Below are positions 39,299-49,844 of a DNA stretch of 64,000 nt, piece by piece (position 1 is the stretch's first letter; each line of letters opens with the position of its first letter). The notes under the pieces were generated by a model. The model was not told the DNA's origin. It saw only the letters and a list, made by a program, of their open reading frames with translations, and did no database searches. The translations under genes and the position numbers were made by a program. The DNA comes from Enterobacter asburiae (lineage in GTDB: Bacteria; Pseudomonadota; Gammaproteobacteria; Enterobacterales; Enterobacteriaceae): contig NZ_VRKN01000001.1 of NCBI RefSeq assembly GCF_008080435.1, forward strand, positions 372,001 to 436,000, in the 5' to 3' direction.

Positions 39299-39643
39299 AT
39301 GACGATTGTGCGCATTGATGCCGAAGCCCGCTGGTCTGATGTGGTGATCCACAACCAGACGCTCTACTACACCGGCGTCCCCGCTAACCTGGATGCAGAT
39401 GCCTTCGAACAGACGGCTAACACCCTGGCGCAAATTGATGCAGTGCTTGTTAAGCAAGGTAGCGACAAATCCCGCATTCTGGATGCGACGATTTTCCTGG
39501 CAAATAAAGACGATTTCGCGGCAATGAACAAAGCCTGGGATGCATGGGTTGTGGCGGGTCACGCGCCTGTACGTTGCACCGTACAGGCTACGCTGATGAA
39601 ACCGGAGTATAAGGTTGAGATCAAGATTATCGCGGCGGTTTAA
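39299..39643 (+). CDS. yoaB: RidA/YjgF-family protein YoaB
   Basis: 114 residues, as in E. coli. RidA fold with the conserved ending GHAPVRCTVQATLM, where the Arg binds the carboxylate of imine/enamine intermediates. Probable deaminase of reactive enamines in the cytoplasm, unproven for YoaB. It ends 7 bases from the convergent yoaH stop. Confidence 0.93.
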   Translation: MTIVRIDAEARWSDVVIHNQTLYYTGVPANLDADAFEQTANTLAQIDAVLVKQGSDKSRILDATIFLANKDDFAAMNKAWDAWVVAGHAPVRCTVQATLMKPEYKVEIKIIAAV

Positions 39644-39649
39644 GCCCGG

Positions 39650-39835
39650 TTACTCTTCTTCATCTTCATCTTCGAATCGCGCCACAATCCGCTCGCCGGT
39701 ATGACTGGCGCGAATTTCATGAGCGACAACGGTAATCGCCTCTCCGCTGCTCATACCCTGGGTCATCAGTTCCTGAATGCGTTCAACCGCTTTCTGCTGT
39801 TGGTCATGACTGAGAGAAGGTAAACCTGCAAACAT
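39650..39835 (-). CDS. yoaH: YoaH, small conserved protein (UPF0181)
   Basis: 61 residues from ATG 39835 (AGGAG six bases upstream; TTG 39841 is a poorer choice). It starts [20 protein letters not shown], mostly helical, and ends in an acidic tail FEDEDEEE. Function unknown. It is divergent from pabB. Confidence 0.93.
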   Translation of the reverse strand: MFAGLPSLSHDQQQKAVERIQELMTQGMSSGEAITVVAHEIRASHTGERIVARFEDEDEEE

Positions 39836-39887
39836 CGTCAACTCCTGCTAAATTATTCGCGCTAATTATTTCACGCTACCCGGTAGT

Positions 39888-41222
39888 ATGCCACACATGA
39901 ACATGCGCTTCCCCACTGTTATTACCTTGCCCTGGCGTACAGACGCTGCGGAATTCTGGTTTGCCCGTCTGAGCCACCTTCCTTTTGCGATGCTGCTGCA
40001 TTCTGGCCACGCGGACCACCCTTATAGCCGCTTTGATATCCTGGTAGCCGATCCGCTGAAGACACTGACGACCAATGATCTGTCGCGAACGGACGATCCG
40101 CTTATGCAGCTTCAGCAAGCCATTAACGCGCTGGGCTTATCTGCCACACCGAACCCGGACCTTCCTTTTCAGGGGGGCGCGCTGGGCCTGTTTGGTTACG
40201 ATCTGGGTCGCCGTTTCGAAACGCTGCCGGAACATGCGCAGGCTGATATTTCCCTGCCAGACATGGCCGTGGGGCTGTATGACTGGGCGTTAATTGTTGA
40301 TCACCAGAAAAAAACGGTTTCCCTGCTGAGCCATCATGACGTGCAGGCGCGTCTGGCGTGGCTTGAGGCGCAACAGCCTGCACCGGCACAGACGTTCACG
40401 CTGACCTCCGGCTGGCGCTCAAATATGAGCGCAGCGGAATATGCCGAAAAATTTTCGCGCGTTCAGGCGTATCTGCAAAGCGGTGACTGCTATCAGGTTA
40501 ACCTCGCCCAGCGTTTCCAGGCGACATACCGGGGAGATGAGTGGCAGGCATTTACCCGTCTTAATGCCAGCAATAAGGCGCCGTTCAGCGCGTTTGTCCG
40601 TCTGGAACAGGGGGCAATACTCAGCCTGTCACCTGAGCGCTTTATTCATCTGGCCGAGGGCACGATTCAAACCCGTCCGATTAAAGGCACTCTGCCGCGT
40701 CTTGCCGATCCCGATGCCGACCGCCAGCAGGCGGAAAAGCTGGCCGCCTCGCCGAAAGACCGCGCCGAAAACCTGATGATTGTCGATCTGATGCGTAACG
40801 ATATTGGCCGGGTGGCCGTTCCGGGCAGCGTGCGCGTGCCGGAACTGTTTGTCGTCGAGCCTTTCCCGGCGGTGCATCATCTGGTCAGTACCATCACCGC
40901 GACGCTACCGGCCTCCCGCACGGCCTGCGATCTTCTGCGCGCGGCGTTCCCGGGCGGCTCCATCACCGGTGCACCAAAGGTGCGGGCGATGGAGATCATT
41001 GATGAGCTGGAACCGCACCGCCGCAACGCCTGGTGCGGCAGCATTGGCTATATCAGCCTGTGCGGCACGCTGGATACCAGCATTACCATTCGCACGCTGA
41101 CCGCCTGCAACGGAAACCTTTACTGTTCAGCCGGGGGCGGCATTGTTGCCGATAGCGAGGTCGATGCGGAATATCAGGAAACCTTTGATAAAGTTAACCG
41201 TATCCTGAAACAACTGGAGTAA
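39888..41222 (+). CDS. pabB: Aminodeoxychorismate synthase component I
   Basis: 444 residues. Chorismate-binding family: RAENLMIVDLMRNDIGRVA, FPGGSITGAPKVRAMEIIDE and YCSAGGGIVADS. With the glutaminase PabA it makes 4-amino-4-deoxychorismate for folate synthesis. A later in-frame ATG at 39897 could also serve as start. Compared with E. coli about a dozen residues are missing near residues 65-75, in a variable loop. nudL follows after 6 bases. Confidence 0.95.
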   Translation: MPHMNMRFPTVITLPWRTDAAEFWFARLSHLPFAMLLHSGHADHPYSRFDILVADPLKTLTTNDLSRTDDPLMQLQQAINALGLSATPNPDLPFQGGALGLFGYDLGRRFETLPEHAQADISLPDMAVGLYDWALIVDHQKKTVSLLSHHDVQARLAWLEAQQPAPAQTFTLTSGWRSNMSAAEYAEKFSRVQAYLQSGDCYQVNLAQRFQATYRGDEWQAFTRLNASNKAPFSAFVRLEQGAILSLSPERFIHLAEGTIQTRPIKGTLPRLADPDADRQQAEKLAASPKDRAENLMIVDLMRNDIGRVAVPGSVRVPELFVVEPFPAVHHLVSTITATLPASRTACDLLRAAFPGGSITGAPKVRAMEIIDELEPHRRNAWCGSIGYISLCGTLDTSITIRTLTACNGNLYCSAGGGIVADSEVDAEYQETFDKVNRILKQLE

Positions 41223-41228
41223 TCACGG

Positions 41229-41807
41229 GTGGAAAAAGAGAACCTGACGCTGGATGATTTTTTATCTCGCTTTCAGCTATTACGACCGCAGGTCAACCGC
41301 GAGGCGCTGAATCAGCGTCAGGCGGCTGTGCTGATCCCGGTCGTGCGTCGCGCGCAGCCGGGCCTGCTGCTCACCCAGCGTTCTCCCCATTTACGTAAGC
41401 ACGCGGGTCAGGTCGCTTTTCCGGGGGGCGCCGTAGACAGCTCCGACGCCTCGCTGATTGCCGCCGCGCTGCGGGAAGCGCAGGAAGAGGTTGCCATTCC
41501 GCCGGAGGCTGTGGAGGTCATCGGCGTGCTGCCGCCCGTCGACAGCGTCACTGGTTTTCAGGTCACGCCGGTGGTAGGCATTATCCCGCCGGGCCTGCAG
41601 TATCACGCCAGCGTCGATGAAGTCTCTGCGGTGTTTGAAATGCCGCTGGATGAAGCCCTCCGACTGAGTCGTTATCACCCGCTGGATATTCAGCGTCGTG
41701 GGCATGACCATCGGGTCTGGTTGTCCTGGTATCAGCATTATTTTGTCTGGGGCATGACGGCGGGCATTATTCGTGAGCTGGCGTTGCAAATCGGCCTGAA
41801 GCCTTGA
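41229..41807 (+). CDS. nudL: Nudix hydrolase NudL (probable CoA pyrophosphatase)
   Basis: 192 residues, start GTG. The Nudix box runs from [20 protein letters not shown] to AQEEVAI, and the CoA-type extension [13 protein letters not shown] precedes it. It probably cleaves CoA or short acyl-CoA to 3-prime,5-prime-ADP and phosphopantetheine. It is 6 bases after pabB, likely the same transcript. Confidence 0.94.
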   Translation: MEKENLTLDDFLSRFQLLRPQVNREALNQRQAAVLIPVVRRAQPGLLLTQRSPHLRKHAGQVAFPGGAVDSSDASLIAAALREAQEEVAIPPEAVEVIGVLPPVDSVTGFQVTPVVGIIPPGLQYHASVDEVSAVFEMPLDEALRLSRYHPLDIQRRGHDHRVWLSWYQHYFVWGMTAGIIRELALQIGLKP

Positions 41808-41992
41808 CTATACTTTACATTCCGCCCTCTTCTACCAGGTTTGCGATCTGCGTCGCGCTATTAGCAAAACCCATCGTCAACCATTAGTTTAATTCATGTG
41901 AATAGTTAAGCCGAGGTCGGTGTTCCCTCTTACACTATGCGCAGTTATAACATCGTTACTGGAACCCCGGTAACCCTGTCAGGAGTGTGAAA

Positions 41993-43357
41993 GTGATTAG
42001 TATATTCGACATGTTCAAAGTGGGAATTGGCCCTTCGTCTTCCCATACTGTTGGCCCGATGAAGGCCGGTAAACAGTTCGTCGATGATCTGGTCGAAAAA
42101 GGATTACTGGAAAGCGTTACCCGTGTCGCCGTGGATGTTTACGGCTCGCTGTCATTAACGGGTAAAGGCCACCACACCGATATCGCCATTATTATGGGTC
42201 TGGCAGGGAATATGCCGGATACCGTTGATATTGATGCCATCCCGGCATTCATCCGCGACGTGGAAACACGCGGCCGCCTGCTGCTGGCAAACGGCCAGCA
42301 GGAAGTCGATTTCCCGCAGGATGACGGCATGCGTTTTCGTAGCGACAACCTGTCGCTGCATGAAAACGGCATGACCATTCACGCTTATAGCGGTGAAAAA
42401 GAGATTTACAGCAAAACGTACTACTCCATCGGCGGTGGCTTCATCGTCGATGAAGAGCATTTTGGCAAAGATAGCGTCGGCGACGTCAACGTACCGTACC
42501 CGTTCAAATCGGCTACCGAGATGCTGGGCTACTGCAAAGAGACCGGTCTTTCACTGTCCGGCATGGTGATGCAGAACGAACTGGCGCTGCACAGCAAAAA
42601 AGAGATTGAAGACTACTTTGCGAACGTCTGGCAAACCATGCGCGCCTGTATCGATCGTGGGATGAACACCGAAGGCGTTCTGCCGGGTCCACTGCGCGTG
42701 CCGCGTCGTGCCTCTGCCCTGCGTCGTATGCTGGTGACCACAGACAAGTTCTCTAACGACCCGATGAACGTGGTCGACTGGGTGAACATGTTTGCCCTGG
42801 CGGTTAACGAAGAAAACGCCGCCGGTGGCCGCGTCGTGACGGCGCCAACCAACGGTGCCTGCGGTATCGTTCCGGCAGTGCTGGCCTACTACGATCACTT
42901 TATTGAGCCTGTAACGCCGGACATCTATATCCGCTATTTCCTGGCGTCAGGTGCCATCGGTACGCTGTACAAAATGAACGCCTCCATCTCCGGTGCTGAA
43001 GTGGGCTGTCAGGGTGAAGTCGGCGTTGCCTGCTCTATGGCGGCGGCGGGTCTGGCAGAGCTGCTGGGCGCAAGCCCTGAGCAGGTCTGCGTGGCGGCCG
43101 AAATCGGTATGGAACATAACCTCGGTCTGACCTGTGACCCGGTCGCGGGCCAGGTGCAGGTTCCGTGCATCGAGCGTAACGCGATTGCCTCGGTGAAAGC
43201 CATCAACGCCTCACGTATGGCGATGCGCCGTACCAGCGAACCTCGCGTGTCGCTGGATAAGGTGATTGAAACCATGTACGAAACCGGCAAAGACATGAAC
43301 GCGAAATACCGCGAGACGTCCCGTGGTGGCCTGGCCATTAAGGTGCAGTGCGACTAA
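41993..43357 (+). CDS. sdaA: L-serine ammonia-lyase 1
   Basis: 454 residues from GTG 41993 with AGGAG seven bases upstream (GTG 41987 also in frame). Fe-S type serine deaminase: the beta domain starts [20 protein letters not shown], and the Cys ligands include those in [18 protein letters not shown] and [14 protein letters not shown]. It converts serine to pyruvate and ammonia in the cytoplasm; in E. coli it is Lrp-repressed. The 185-base leader shows no further feature I can name. Confidence 0.96.
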   Translation: MISIFDMFKVGIGPSSSHTVGPMKAGKQFVDDLVEKGLLESVTRVAVDVYGSLSLTGKGHHTDIAIIMGLAGNMPDTVDIDAIPAFIRDVETRGRLLLANGQQEVDFPQDDGMRFRSDNLSLHENGMTIHAYSGEKEIYSKTYYSIGGGFIVDEEHFGKDSVGDVNVPYPFKSATEMLGYCKETGLSLSGMVMQNELALHSKKEIEDYFANVWQTMRACIDRGMNTEGVLPGPLRVPRRASALRRMLVTTDKFSNDPMNVVDWVNMFALAVNEENAAGGRVVTAPTNGACGIVPAVLAYYDHFIEPVTPDIYIRYFLASGAIGTLYKMNASISGAEVGCQGEVGVACSMAAAGLAELLGASPEQVCVAAEIGMEHNLGLTCDPVAGQVQVPCIERNAIASVKAINASRMAMRRTSEPRVSLDKVIETMYETGKDMNAKYRETSRGGLAIKVQCD

Positions 43358-43487
43358 TACTGCCTTTCGCCCATCTGCAACGGATGGGCGAATTTCCCTC
43401 TTCTTTCTCGTCTCCTTCTGCTTTCCCCACTACACTTTTACTGTTGCGTCCGGCTTTTGTGGCTGGTGGCTTATCAGGCGACCGTTC

Positions 43488-45086
43488 ATGCAAACTGCAC
43501 AAACGATCATTAAAAACTATCGCCGAAAACGCGTTATCGTCTGTGTCACGGTTGCGCTCCTCACGCTCATCCTGACGTTAGGCATTCGCTTTATTTCACA
43601 GCGCAATGTTAACCAACAGCGGATCCTCGATTTTACCAGCCATACCGTTCGCGCCCTTGATAACGTACTGCTTTCTTTAGAGAACCGCCGCAGCGTGCTG
43701 CAACCCCTGGTTGGGCAGCCCTGCCCGCAGGCGCACCTGGTGCTGCGAAAGCAGGCCGCCATTTTGCAGACGGTACGCTCCATCGCGCTGATTAACGACG
43801 GCGTCCTGTATTGCTCAAGTATTTTCGGGAGCCGCAATGTGCCCGTTCGCGACTTCCTGAAAGAATTACCCGCCAGCACGGCGAAGCTGATTTTATCGAC
43901 CGACCAGTGGCTGCTCAAGGGCAGCCCGATATTGATCCAGTGGTATCCCGTCTCTCAGGACGGTGAAGCAGGCGTTATCGAAATCATCAATATCGATCTG
44001 ATCGCCAAAATGATCCTCGAGCCCCAGCGCCCGCTCATTAATGACGTGGCGCTGACCGTGGGCGATCGCTTTCTGCGCTATGGACAACGCGTCACCGACA
44101 GCCTGACGTTTGATGAGGAGGGCTCTCTTTTCCAGCAGTCATCAACCCGAAATCCTTTCACCATTACGGTCAGCGGGCCAGGCCCTGGAGAGTTAGCCTT
44201 AAAAAGCCTGCCAGCCCAGCTGCCGCTGGGGCTCATGCTCAGTCTGCTGCTGGGCTATCTCGCCTGGCTGGCAACGGCAAACCGGATGAGCTTTACGTGG
44301 GAGATTGATATGGGCATTGCGGCGCGGGAATTTGAGCTTTTCTGCCAGCCGCTGGTGAATGCCCGTACCCAGGCGTGCACTGGCGTGGAGATCCTGCTGC
44401 GCTGGAACAATCCGCGTCAGGGTTGGATCACCCCGGAGGTGTTTATCCCTCTGGCAGAAGAACATAACCAGATTGTCCCCCTGACCCGCTATGTCATCGC
44501 CGAAACGGTGCGCCAGATAGGCTACTTCCCTGCCAGTGCCGGTTTCCACATCGGCATTAACGTCGCCGCCAGCCATTTCCGTCACGCGGTGTTGATACAG
44601 GACCTGAACCGTCTCTGGTTCAGCGCCTGTCCGCGCCAGCAGCTGGTGATTGAATTAACGGAACGGGATGCGCTGCTGGATGCGGATTATCGCATCGTGC
44701 GCGAACTCCATCGCAAAGGGGTGAAGCTCGCTATCGACGATTTCGGTACCGGAAACAGCTCCCTCTCCTGGCTTGAAAAGCTGCACCCGGACGTACTGAA
44801 AATCGACCAGTCGTTTACCACCGCCATTGGTACCGACGCCGTGAACTCAACGGTGACGGATATGATTATTGCTCTGGGTCAGCAGTTGAATATCGAACTG
44901 GTGGCTGAAGGGGTCGAGACAGAGGAGCAGGCCTGCTACTTACGCCGCCATGGCGTACCCGTCCTGCAGGGTTTTTTCTATGCGCGGCCCATGCCGCTAC
45001 GGGATTTTCCGAAGTGGCTGGCGGGAAGTGCGTCCCCGCCAGCGCATCATAACGGGCACATCGTGCCCTTAATGCCGCTGCGCTAA
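43488..45086 (+). CDS. pdeD: c-di-GMP phosphodiesterase PdeD (CSS-EAL)
   Basis: 532 residues, as in E. coli YoaD. Helix 1 (about 17-37), a periplasmic CSS domain with the redox-sensitive pair in LYCSSIFG, helix 2 (about 245-265), then an EAL domain that keeps catalytic residues (VEILLRW, ELTERDALLD, AIDDFGTGNSSLSWL, LKIDQSF, VAEGVETEEQ). It hydrolyses c-di-GMP at the inner membrane, opposing the YcgR brake. ATG 43488 begins MQTAQTIIKN. It is convergent with yoaE, 6 bases apart. Confidence 0.94.
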   Translation: MQTAQTIIKNYRRKRVIVCVTVALLTLILTLGIRFISQRNVNQQRILDFTSHTVRALDNVLLSLENRRSVLQPLVGQPCPQAHLVLRKQAAILQTVRSIALINDGVLYCSSIFGSRNVPVRDFLKELPASTAKLILSTDQWLLKGSPILIQWYPVSQDGEAGVIEIINIDLIAKMILEPQRPLINDVALTVGDRFLRYGQRVTDSLTFDEEGSLFQQSSTRNPFTITVSGPGPGELALKSLPAQLPLGLMLSLLLGYLAWLATANRMSFTWEIDMGIAAREFELFCQPLVNARTQACTGVEILLRWNNPRQGWITPEVFIPLAEEHNQIVPLTRYVIAETVRQIGYFPASAGFHIGINVAASHFRHAVLIQDLNRLWFSACPRQQLVIELTERDALLDADYRIVRELHRKGVKLAIDDFGTGNSSLSWLEKLHPDVLKIDQSFTTAIGTDAVNSTVTDMIIALGQQLNIELVAEGVETEEQACYLRRHGVPVLQGFFYARPMPLRDFPKWLAGSASPPAHHNGHIVPLMPLR

Positions 45087-45092
45087 GCAGAC

Positions 45093-46652
45093 TTACTCAT
45101 CTTCGTCGTGGGCAGATTGTTCTTTAACAATACGAACCATATCAACGCGATAGTCGTTGGCTTCAACGATCGTAATGTGCAGCGGCGCCAGCTCGATCAC
45201 ATCTCCGACGCGCGGGATTTGTCCGTTAACGGCGATAACCAGACCGGCAACGGTCGCGATGTCTTCTTCATCGTTGATCACGTTTTCCAGCCCCAGCGTG
45301 TGCGAGAGCGCGTGCAGGTCGGTGGTACCTTTAACCAGCCAGCCTTCACCGTCAGCAACAATCTCTGGCGTTTCGTCGGCATCCGGGAATTCACCGGCAA
45401 TCGCTTCCAGCACGTCCAGCGGCGTGACCAGCCCCTGCACCACGCCAAACTCGTTGGTGACGATAACAAAGCTACCGCGAGCGCGACGTAACACCCCGAG
45501 CAGGTTGATAGGATCCAGCGTTTCCGGCACGACAATCGCAGGCGACGCAGCAGCAACGGCTTCCACGTTGACGCCCTCCTCCAGGGCCACCAGCATCTCT
45601 TTCGCCCGCACGACGCCGATGATCTCATCCAGTTCACCGCGACACACCGGGAACAGGCTGTGTGGTGAAGAGAGCAGCTGCTGGCGAATTTCATCAACGC
45701 TCAGGTTTGCATCGACCCAGCTGATTTCCCCGCGCGGCGTCATGATGCCTCGCAGAGAACGGGAGGCCAGGGAGAGCACGCCGTTGATCATGTAGCGTTC
45801 TTGTTCCACAAACGCCCCTTCCGGGACCGGAACCGGATTATGGTTTTCGGAATCAGACCGGACGTTCACCTGGCGACGACCGCCCATCAGGCGCAGAATG
45901 GCATCTGCGGTACGGGCGCGCAGCGGCTGAGTCGACTGCTGCTTAATAAAGTTACGGCGCGCAATCTGGTTGAACAGCTCGATCAGGATCGAGAAGCCAA
46001 TCGCAGCGTACAGGTAGCCTTTCGGAATATGGAAGCCAAAACCTTCCGCCACCAGGCTCAGACCAATCATCAGCAGGAAGCTCAGACACAGCACGACCAC
46101 CGTCGGATGCTGGTTGACGAAGCGCGTCAGTGGCTTCGAGGCCAGAAGCATTACCGCCATCGCAATCACGACAGCGGCCATCATTACCGGCAGATGATTC
46201 ACCATGCCGACCGCCGTGATCACCGCATCCAGCGAGAAGACCGCATCAAGCACCACGATCTGCAGCACGACCACCCAGAAGCTGGCATAGCCTTTACCGT
46301 GCCCATCATCGTGCTGACGGTTTTCCAGCCGTTCATGTAGCTCTGTCGTTGCTTTGAAAAGCAGGAATATCCCCCCGAACAGCATGATTAAATCACGCCC
46401 GGAGAAGGTGTAATCCATGACGGAGAACAGCGGTTTGGTCAGCGTGACCATCCAGGAGATGACGGAGAGCAGCCCCAGTCGCATGACCAGCGCCAGCGAG
46501 AGACCAATCAGACGTGCTTTATCACGCTGTTTTGGCGGCAGCTTATCCGCAAGAATGGCGATAAACACCAGGTTATCAATGCCGAGAACAATCTCCAGCA
46601 CCACCAGCGTGAGCAATCCCACCCAGATTGACGGGTCCATTAAGAATTCCAT
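45093..46652 (-). CDS. yoaE: TerC/CBS-domain membrane protein YoaE
   Basis: 519 residues. Seven or so TerC-type helices in the first 240 residues ([20 protein letters not shown] and [17 protein letters not shown] carry the conserved Asp pairs), then two CBS domains (about 300-425) and a CorC/HlyC domain (about 435-515). Related proteins handle Mn or other metals; the function of YoaE is not settled. AGGAG precedes ATG. The small yoaL frame overlaps its start. Confidence 0.94.
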   Translation of the reverse strand: MEFLMDPSIWVGLLTLVVLEIVLGIDNLVFIAILADKLPPKQRDKARLIGLSLALVMRLGLLSVISWMVTLTKPLFSVMDYTFSGRDLIMLFGGIFLLFKATTELHERLENRQHDDGHGKGYASFWVVVLQIVVLDAVFSLDAVITAVGMVNHLPVMMAAVVIAMAVMLLASKPLTRFVNQHPTVVVLCLSFLLMIGLSLVAEGFGFHIPKGYLYAAIGFSILIELFNQIARRNFIKQQSTQPLRARTADAILRLMGGRRQVNVRSDSENHNPVPVPEGAFVEQERYMINGVLSLASRSLRGIMTPRGEISWVDANLSVDEIRQQLLSSPHSLFPVCRGELDEIIGVVRAKEMLVALEEGVNVEAVAAASPAIVVPETLDPINLLGVLRRARGSFVIVTNEFGVVQGLVTPLDVLEAIAGEFPDADETPEIVADGEGWLVKGTTDLHALSHTLGLENVINDEEDIATVAGLVIAVNGQIPRVGDVIELAPLHITIVEANDYRVDMVRIVKEQSAHDEDE

Positions 46653-46849
46653 GACAAGCTCCTGCTAAAGGAATGACGAAACGGTGCCCCACTCAACGTG
46701 GGCAAAACAGAGGCAGACAGAGTCGAAACATGGCGAGGGTCGCCGGTGAAAAAGGCGCGAAATGGCCTGGTAGATGACTGACGTCGGTGACGGTCCATAT
46801 AGTGGGCTGTAGCCCTATACTCCTGAACAAGTAAACGGAGGCTAAACAT
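46640..46849 (-). CDS. yoaL: YoaL-like small upstream frame overlapping yoaE
   Basis: 69 codons starting [18 protein letters not shown] and ending [10 protein letters not shown], out of frame with yoaE and overlapping its first 13 bases. It is basic, with no domain. E. coli has a small protein gene, yoaL, in the same place, proposed to couple translation with yoaE; the similarity is from memory. No clear ribosome site is seen before ATG 46849, and a TTG at 46894 would give 84 codons. Its value may be mainly regulatory. Confidence 0.5.
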   Translation of the reverse strand: MFSLRLLVQEYRATAHYMDRHRRQSSTRPFRAFFTGDPRHVSTLSASVLPTLSGAPFRHSFSRSLSWNS

Positions 46850-46970
46850 ATCAGAGACAACGTGTTTTACGCAAAGATTTACGTTCTTTTGCAAAAACGC
46901 AAAAAGACTAAATTTGTGTTGAGAATTTTCTCGATCGCGAAAGCTAAATTACGGATCTTCATCACATAAA

Positions 46971-46994
46971 TTATTTTTTCACTGTCTAAAATAA
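46971..46994. promoter_or_regulatory. Mlc-type operator of manXYZ
   Basis: TTATTTT-N10-AAAATAA forms the inverted repeat expected of an Mlc/NagC-class site, 120 bases before manX. Just upstream, ATCACA (46961-46966) may be half of a CRP site. Glucose and mannose control is inferred from E. coli. Confidence 0.55.
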
Positions 46995-47113
46995 TTCGCG
47001 GAAGTCTTAGTTTTTTGAACTCTAACCCTTATCTGAATCGATTCGGTTCGCCAATACGATTCTCAGTACGACTGCCTGGCAGGCGTATTAATGATAATAA
47101 AAGGAGGTAGCAA

Positions 47114-48079
47114 GTGACCATTGCTATTGTCATAGGCACACATGGTTGGGCTGCTGAGCAGCTACTCAAAACGGCAGAGATGCTGTTGGGCGAGCAGGAA
47201 AACGTCGGCTGGATCGATTTCGTTCCCGGTGAAAACGCCGAGACGCTGATAGAGAAGTACAACGCTCAACTCGCGAAGCTGGATACCAGCAAAGGCGTGC
47301 TGTTTCTCGTCGATACATGGGGCGGCAGCCCGTTCAATGCTGCCAGCCGCATTGTCGTCGATAAAGAGCACTATGAAGTTGTCGCCGGGGTTAACATCCC
47401 CATGCTGGTGGAAACCTTCATGGCGCGCGACGACAATCCGGCGTTCGATGAGCTGGTGGCGCTGGCCGTTGAAACCGGTCGCGAAGGGGTAAAAGCCCTG
47501 AAAGCGCAGCCGGTTGAAAAACCTGCCCCTGCGCCTGCAGCAGCACCGAAAGCGGCAGCACAGGCAAAACCGATGGGCCCGAACGATTACATGGTTATCG
47601 GCCTTGCGCGTATTGATGACCGCTTAATCCACGGCCAGGTCGCAACGCGCTGGACCAAAGAGACCAACGTTCGACGCATTATCGTGGTCAGCGACGAAGT
47701 TGCCGCCGATACCGTACGTAAAACCCTTCTGACTCAGGTTGCTCCTCCTGGCGTTACCGCGCACGTCGTGGATGTCGCCAAGATGATCCGCGTTTACAAC
47801 AACCCGAAATACGCGGGTGAACGCGTGATGCTCCTGTTCACTAACCCGACAGACGTTGAGCGCATTGTTGAAGGCGGCGTGAAAATCACCTCCGTGAACA
47901 TTGGTGGTATGGCATTCCGTCAGGGCAAAACGCAGGTCAACAACGCCATTTCAGTCGATGCGAAAGATATCGAGGCATTCAACAAGCTGAATGCGCGCGG
48001 TATTGAACTGGAAGCCCGTAAGGTTTCCACGGACCAAAAACTGAAAATGATGGATTTGATCGGCAAAGTTGGGAAATAA
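47114..48079 (+). CDS. manX: Mannose PTS component IIAB
   Basis: 321 residues, start GTG with GGAGG upstream. IIA domain (1-130) with phosphorylated His10 in IGTHGW; an Ala/Pro linker (about 131-152); IIB domain with His173 in IDDRLIHGQV. It passes phosphate from HPr to mannose, glucose or amino sugars entering through ManYZ, in the cytoplasm at the membrane. Confidence 0.97.
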   Translation: MTIAIVIGTHGWAAEQLLKTAEMLLGEQENVGWIDFVPGENAETLIEKYNAQLAKLDTSKGVLFLVDTWGGSPFNAASRIVVDKEHYEVVAGVNIPMLVETFMARDDNPAFDELVALAVETGREGVKALKAQPVEKPAPAPAAAPKAAAQAKPMGPNDYMVIGLARIDDRLIHGQVATRWTKETNVRRIIVVSDEVAADTVRKTLLTQVAPPGVTAHVVDVAKMIRVYNNPKYAGERVMLLFTNPTDVERIVEGGVKITSVNIGGMAFRQGKTQVNNAISVDAKDIEAFNKLNARGIELEARKVSTDQKLKMMDLIGKVGK

Positions 48080-48125
48080 GCCCGCGCCGGTTCTCACATA
48101 GAGATTATGTAATAGGAGAAGTGCA

Positions 48126-48926
48126 ATGGAGATTACTACTCTTCAGATTGTGCTGGTGTTCGTCGTCGCATGTATTGCGGGTATGGAATCCGTACTTGAT
48201 GAATTTCAGTTCCACCGCCCTCTGGTGGCCTGTACGCTGATTGGGGCCGTTCTGGGTGACATGAAGACCGGTATCATCATCGGTGGTACCCTGGAAATGA
48301 TTGCCCTGGGCTGGATGAACATCGGCGCAGCGGTTGCGCCCGATGCCGCGCTGGCCTCTATCATTTCGACCGTTCTGGTTATTGCCGGTCACCAGAGTAT
48401 TGGTGCCGGTATCGCCCTGGCGATCCCGCTGGCAGCGGCAGGCCAGGTTCTGACCATCATCGTTCGTACTATCACCGTTGCCTTCCAGCACGCGGCGGAT
48501 AAGGCGGCCGAAAACGGCAACCTCACGGCACTGTCGTGGATCCACGTTTCATCCCTGTTCCTGCAGGCGATGCGTATCGCGATCCCGGCGGTTATCGTGG
48601 CGATCTCTGTCGGTACCAGTGAAGTCCAGAGCATGCTGAACGCCATTCCAGAAGTGGTCACCGGCGGTCTGAACATCGCGGGCGGTATGATCGTGGTTGT
48701 CGGTTATGCGATGGTCATCAACATGATGCGCGCAGGCTACCTGATGCCGTTCTTCTACCTCGGCTTCGTGACCGCTGCCTTCACCAACTTCAACCTGGTT
48801 GCACTGGGTGTGATTGGTGCAGTGATGGCGATTCTCTACATCCAGCTCAGCCCGAAATATAACCGCGTCGCGGGTGCCCCAGCGCAGGCTGCTGGTAACA
48901 ACGATCTCGATAACGAACTGGACTAA
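48126..48926 (+). CDS. manY: Mannose PTS component IIC
   Basis: 266 residues, membrane channel subunit with TLIGAVLGDMKTGIIIGGTL and AAVAPDAALASIIS typical of the mannose family IIC. Forms the translocation path with ManZ. It is 46 bases after manX. The ManYZ pair is also the receptor for some bacteriocins and for lambda DNA entry in E. coli. Confidence 0.97.
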   Translation: MEITTLQIVLVFVVACIAGMESVLDEFQFHRPLVACTLIGAVLGDMKTGIIIGGTLEMIALGWMNIGAAVAPDAALASIISTVLVIAGHQSIGAGIALAIPLAAAGQVLTIIVRTITVAFQHAADKAAENGNLTALSWIHVSSLFLQAMRIAIPAVIVAISVGTSEVQSMLNAIPEVVTGGLNIAGGMIVVVGYAMVINMMRAGYLMPFFYLGFVTAAFTNFNLVALGVIGAVMAILYIQLSPKYNRVAGAPAQAAGNNDLDNELD

Positions 48927-48938
48927 CAGGTGAGCGAA

Positions 48939-49790
48939 ATGGTTGATATGACAAAAACTACCACCGAGAAAAAACTCACTCCGGGTGATATTCGTGGCGT
49001 GTTCATCCGTTCTAACCTGTTTCAGGGTTCATGGAACTTCGAACGTATGCAGGCGCTGGGCTTCTGCTTCTCCATGGTACCGGCGATCAAACGCCTGTAC
49101 CCGGAAAACAACGAAGCACGCCGTCAGGCGATCAAGCGTCACCTGGAATTCTTTAACACCCATCCTTACGTTGCGGCCCCCGTACTGGGCGTAACGCTGG
49201 CGATGGAAGAGCAGCGTGCGAACGGCGCAGAGATTGATGATGGTGCTATCAACGGTATCAAAGTCGGTCTGATGGGCCCGCTGGCTGGTGTCGGTGACCC
49301 TATCTTCTGGGGTACCGTTCGTCCGGTCTTCGCGGCACTGGGTGCCGGTATCGCGATGAGCGGCAGCCTGCTTGGCCCACTGCTGTTCTTCATCCTGTTC
49401 AACGCCGTGCGTCTGCTGACCCGTTATTACGGTGTGGCCTACGGCTACCGTAAAGGGGTGGATATCGTTAAGGACATGGGCGGCGGCTTCCTGCAGAAAC
49501 TGACTGAGGGGGCGTCAATCCTCGGCCTGTTTGTTATGGGGGCGCTGGTTAACAAGTGGACGCATGTGAACATCCCGCTGGTGGTGTCGACCATCACCGG
49601 GCAGGATGGTCAGACGCGTGTGACGACTGTGCAGACGATTCTGGACCAGCTGATGCCTGGCCTGGTACCGCTGCTGTTGACCTTCGCCTGCATGTGGCTG
49701 CTGCGTAAGAAAGTGAACCCGCTGTGGATTATCGTTGGCTTCTTCGTCATCGGTATCGCGGGCTACGCTGTCGGCCTGCTGGGTCTGTAA
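48939..49790 (+). CDS. manZ: Mannose PTS component IID
   Basis: 283 residues from ATG 48939 (AGGTGA five bases before it; GTG 48930 would add three residues). Family blocks LFQGSWNFERMQALGFCFSM, VGLMGPLAGVGDPIFWGTVR and a C-terminal helix. Inner-membrane partner of ManY. Last gene of the operon, followed by a strong terminator. Confidence 0.97.
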   Translation: MVDMTKTTTEKKLTPGDIRGVFIRSNLFQGSWNFERMQALGFCFSMVPAIKRLYPENNEARRQAIKRHLEFFNTHPYVAAPVLGVTLAMEEQRANGAEIDDGAINGIKVGLMGPLAGVGDPIFWGTVRPVFAALGAGIAMSGSLLGPLLFFILFNAVRLLTRYYGVAYGYRKGVDIVKDMGGGFLQKLTEGASILGLFVMGALVNKWTHVNIPLVVSTITGQDGQTRVTTVQTILDQLMPGLVPLLLTFACMWLLRKKVNPLWIIVGFFVIGIAGYAVGLLGL

Positions 49791-49806
49791 GTTTCAATGC
49801 TGTAGG

Positions 49807-49832
49807 CCGGGGGCTTGCCCCCGGTTTTTTTA
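49807..49832 (+). terminator. Terminator of manXYZ
   Basis: CCGGGGGCTTGCCCCCGG followed by seven T, 16 bases after the manZ stop. Confidence 0.9.
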
Positions 49833-49844
49833 TCTGGAGGATGA

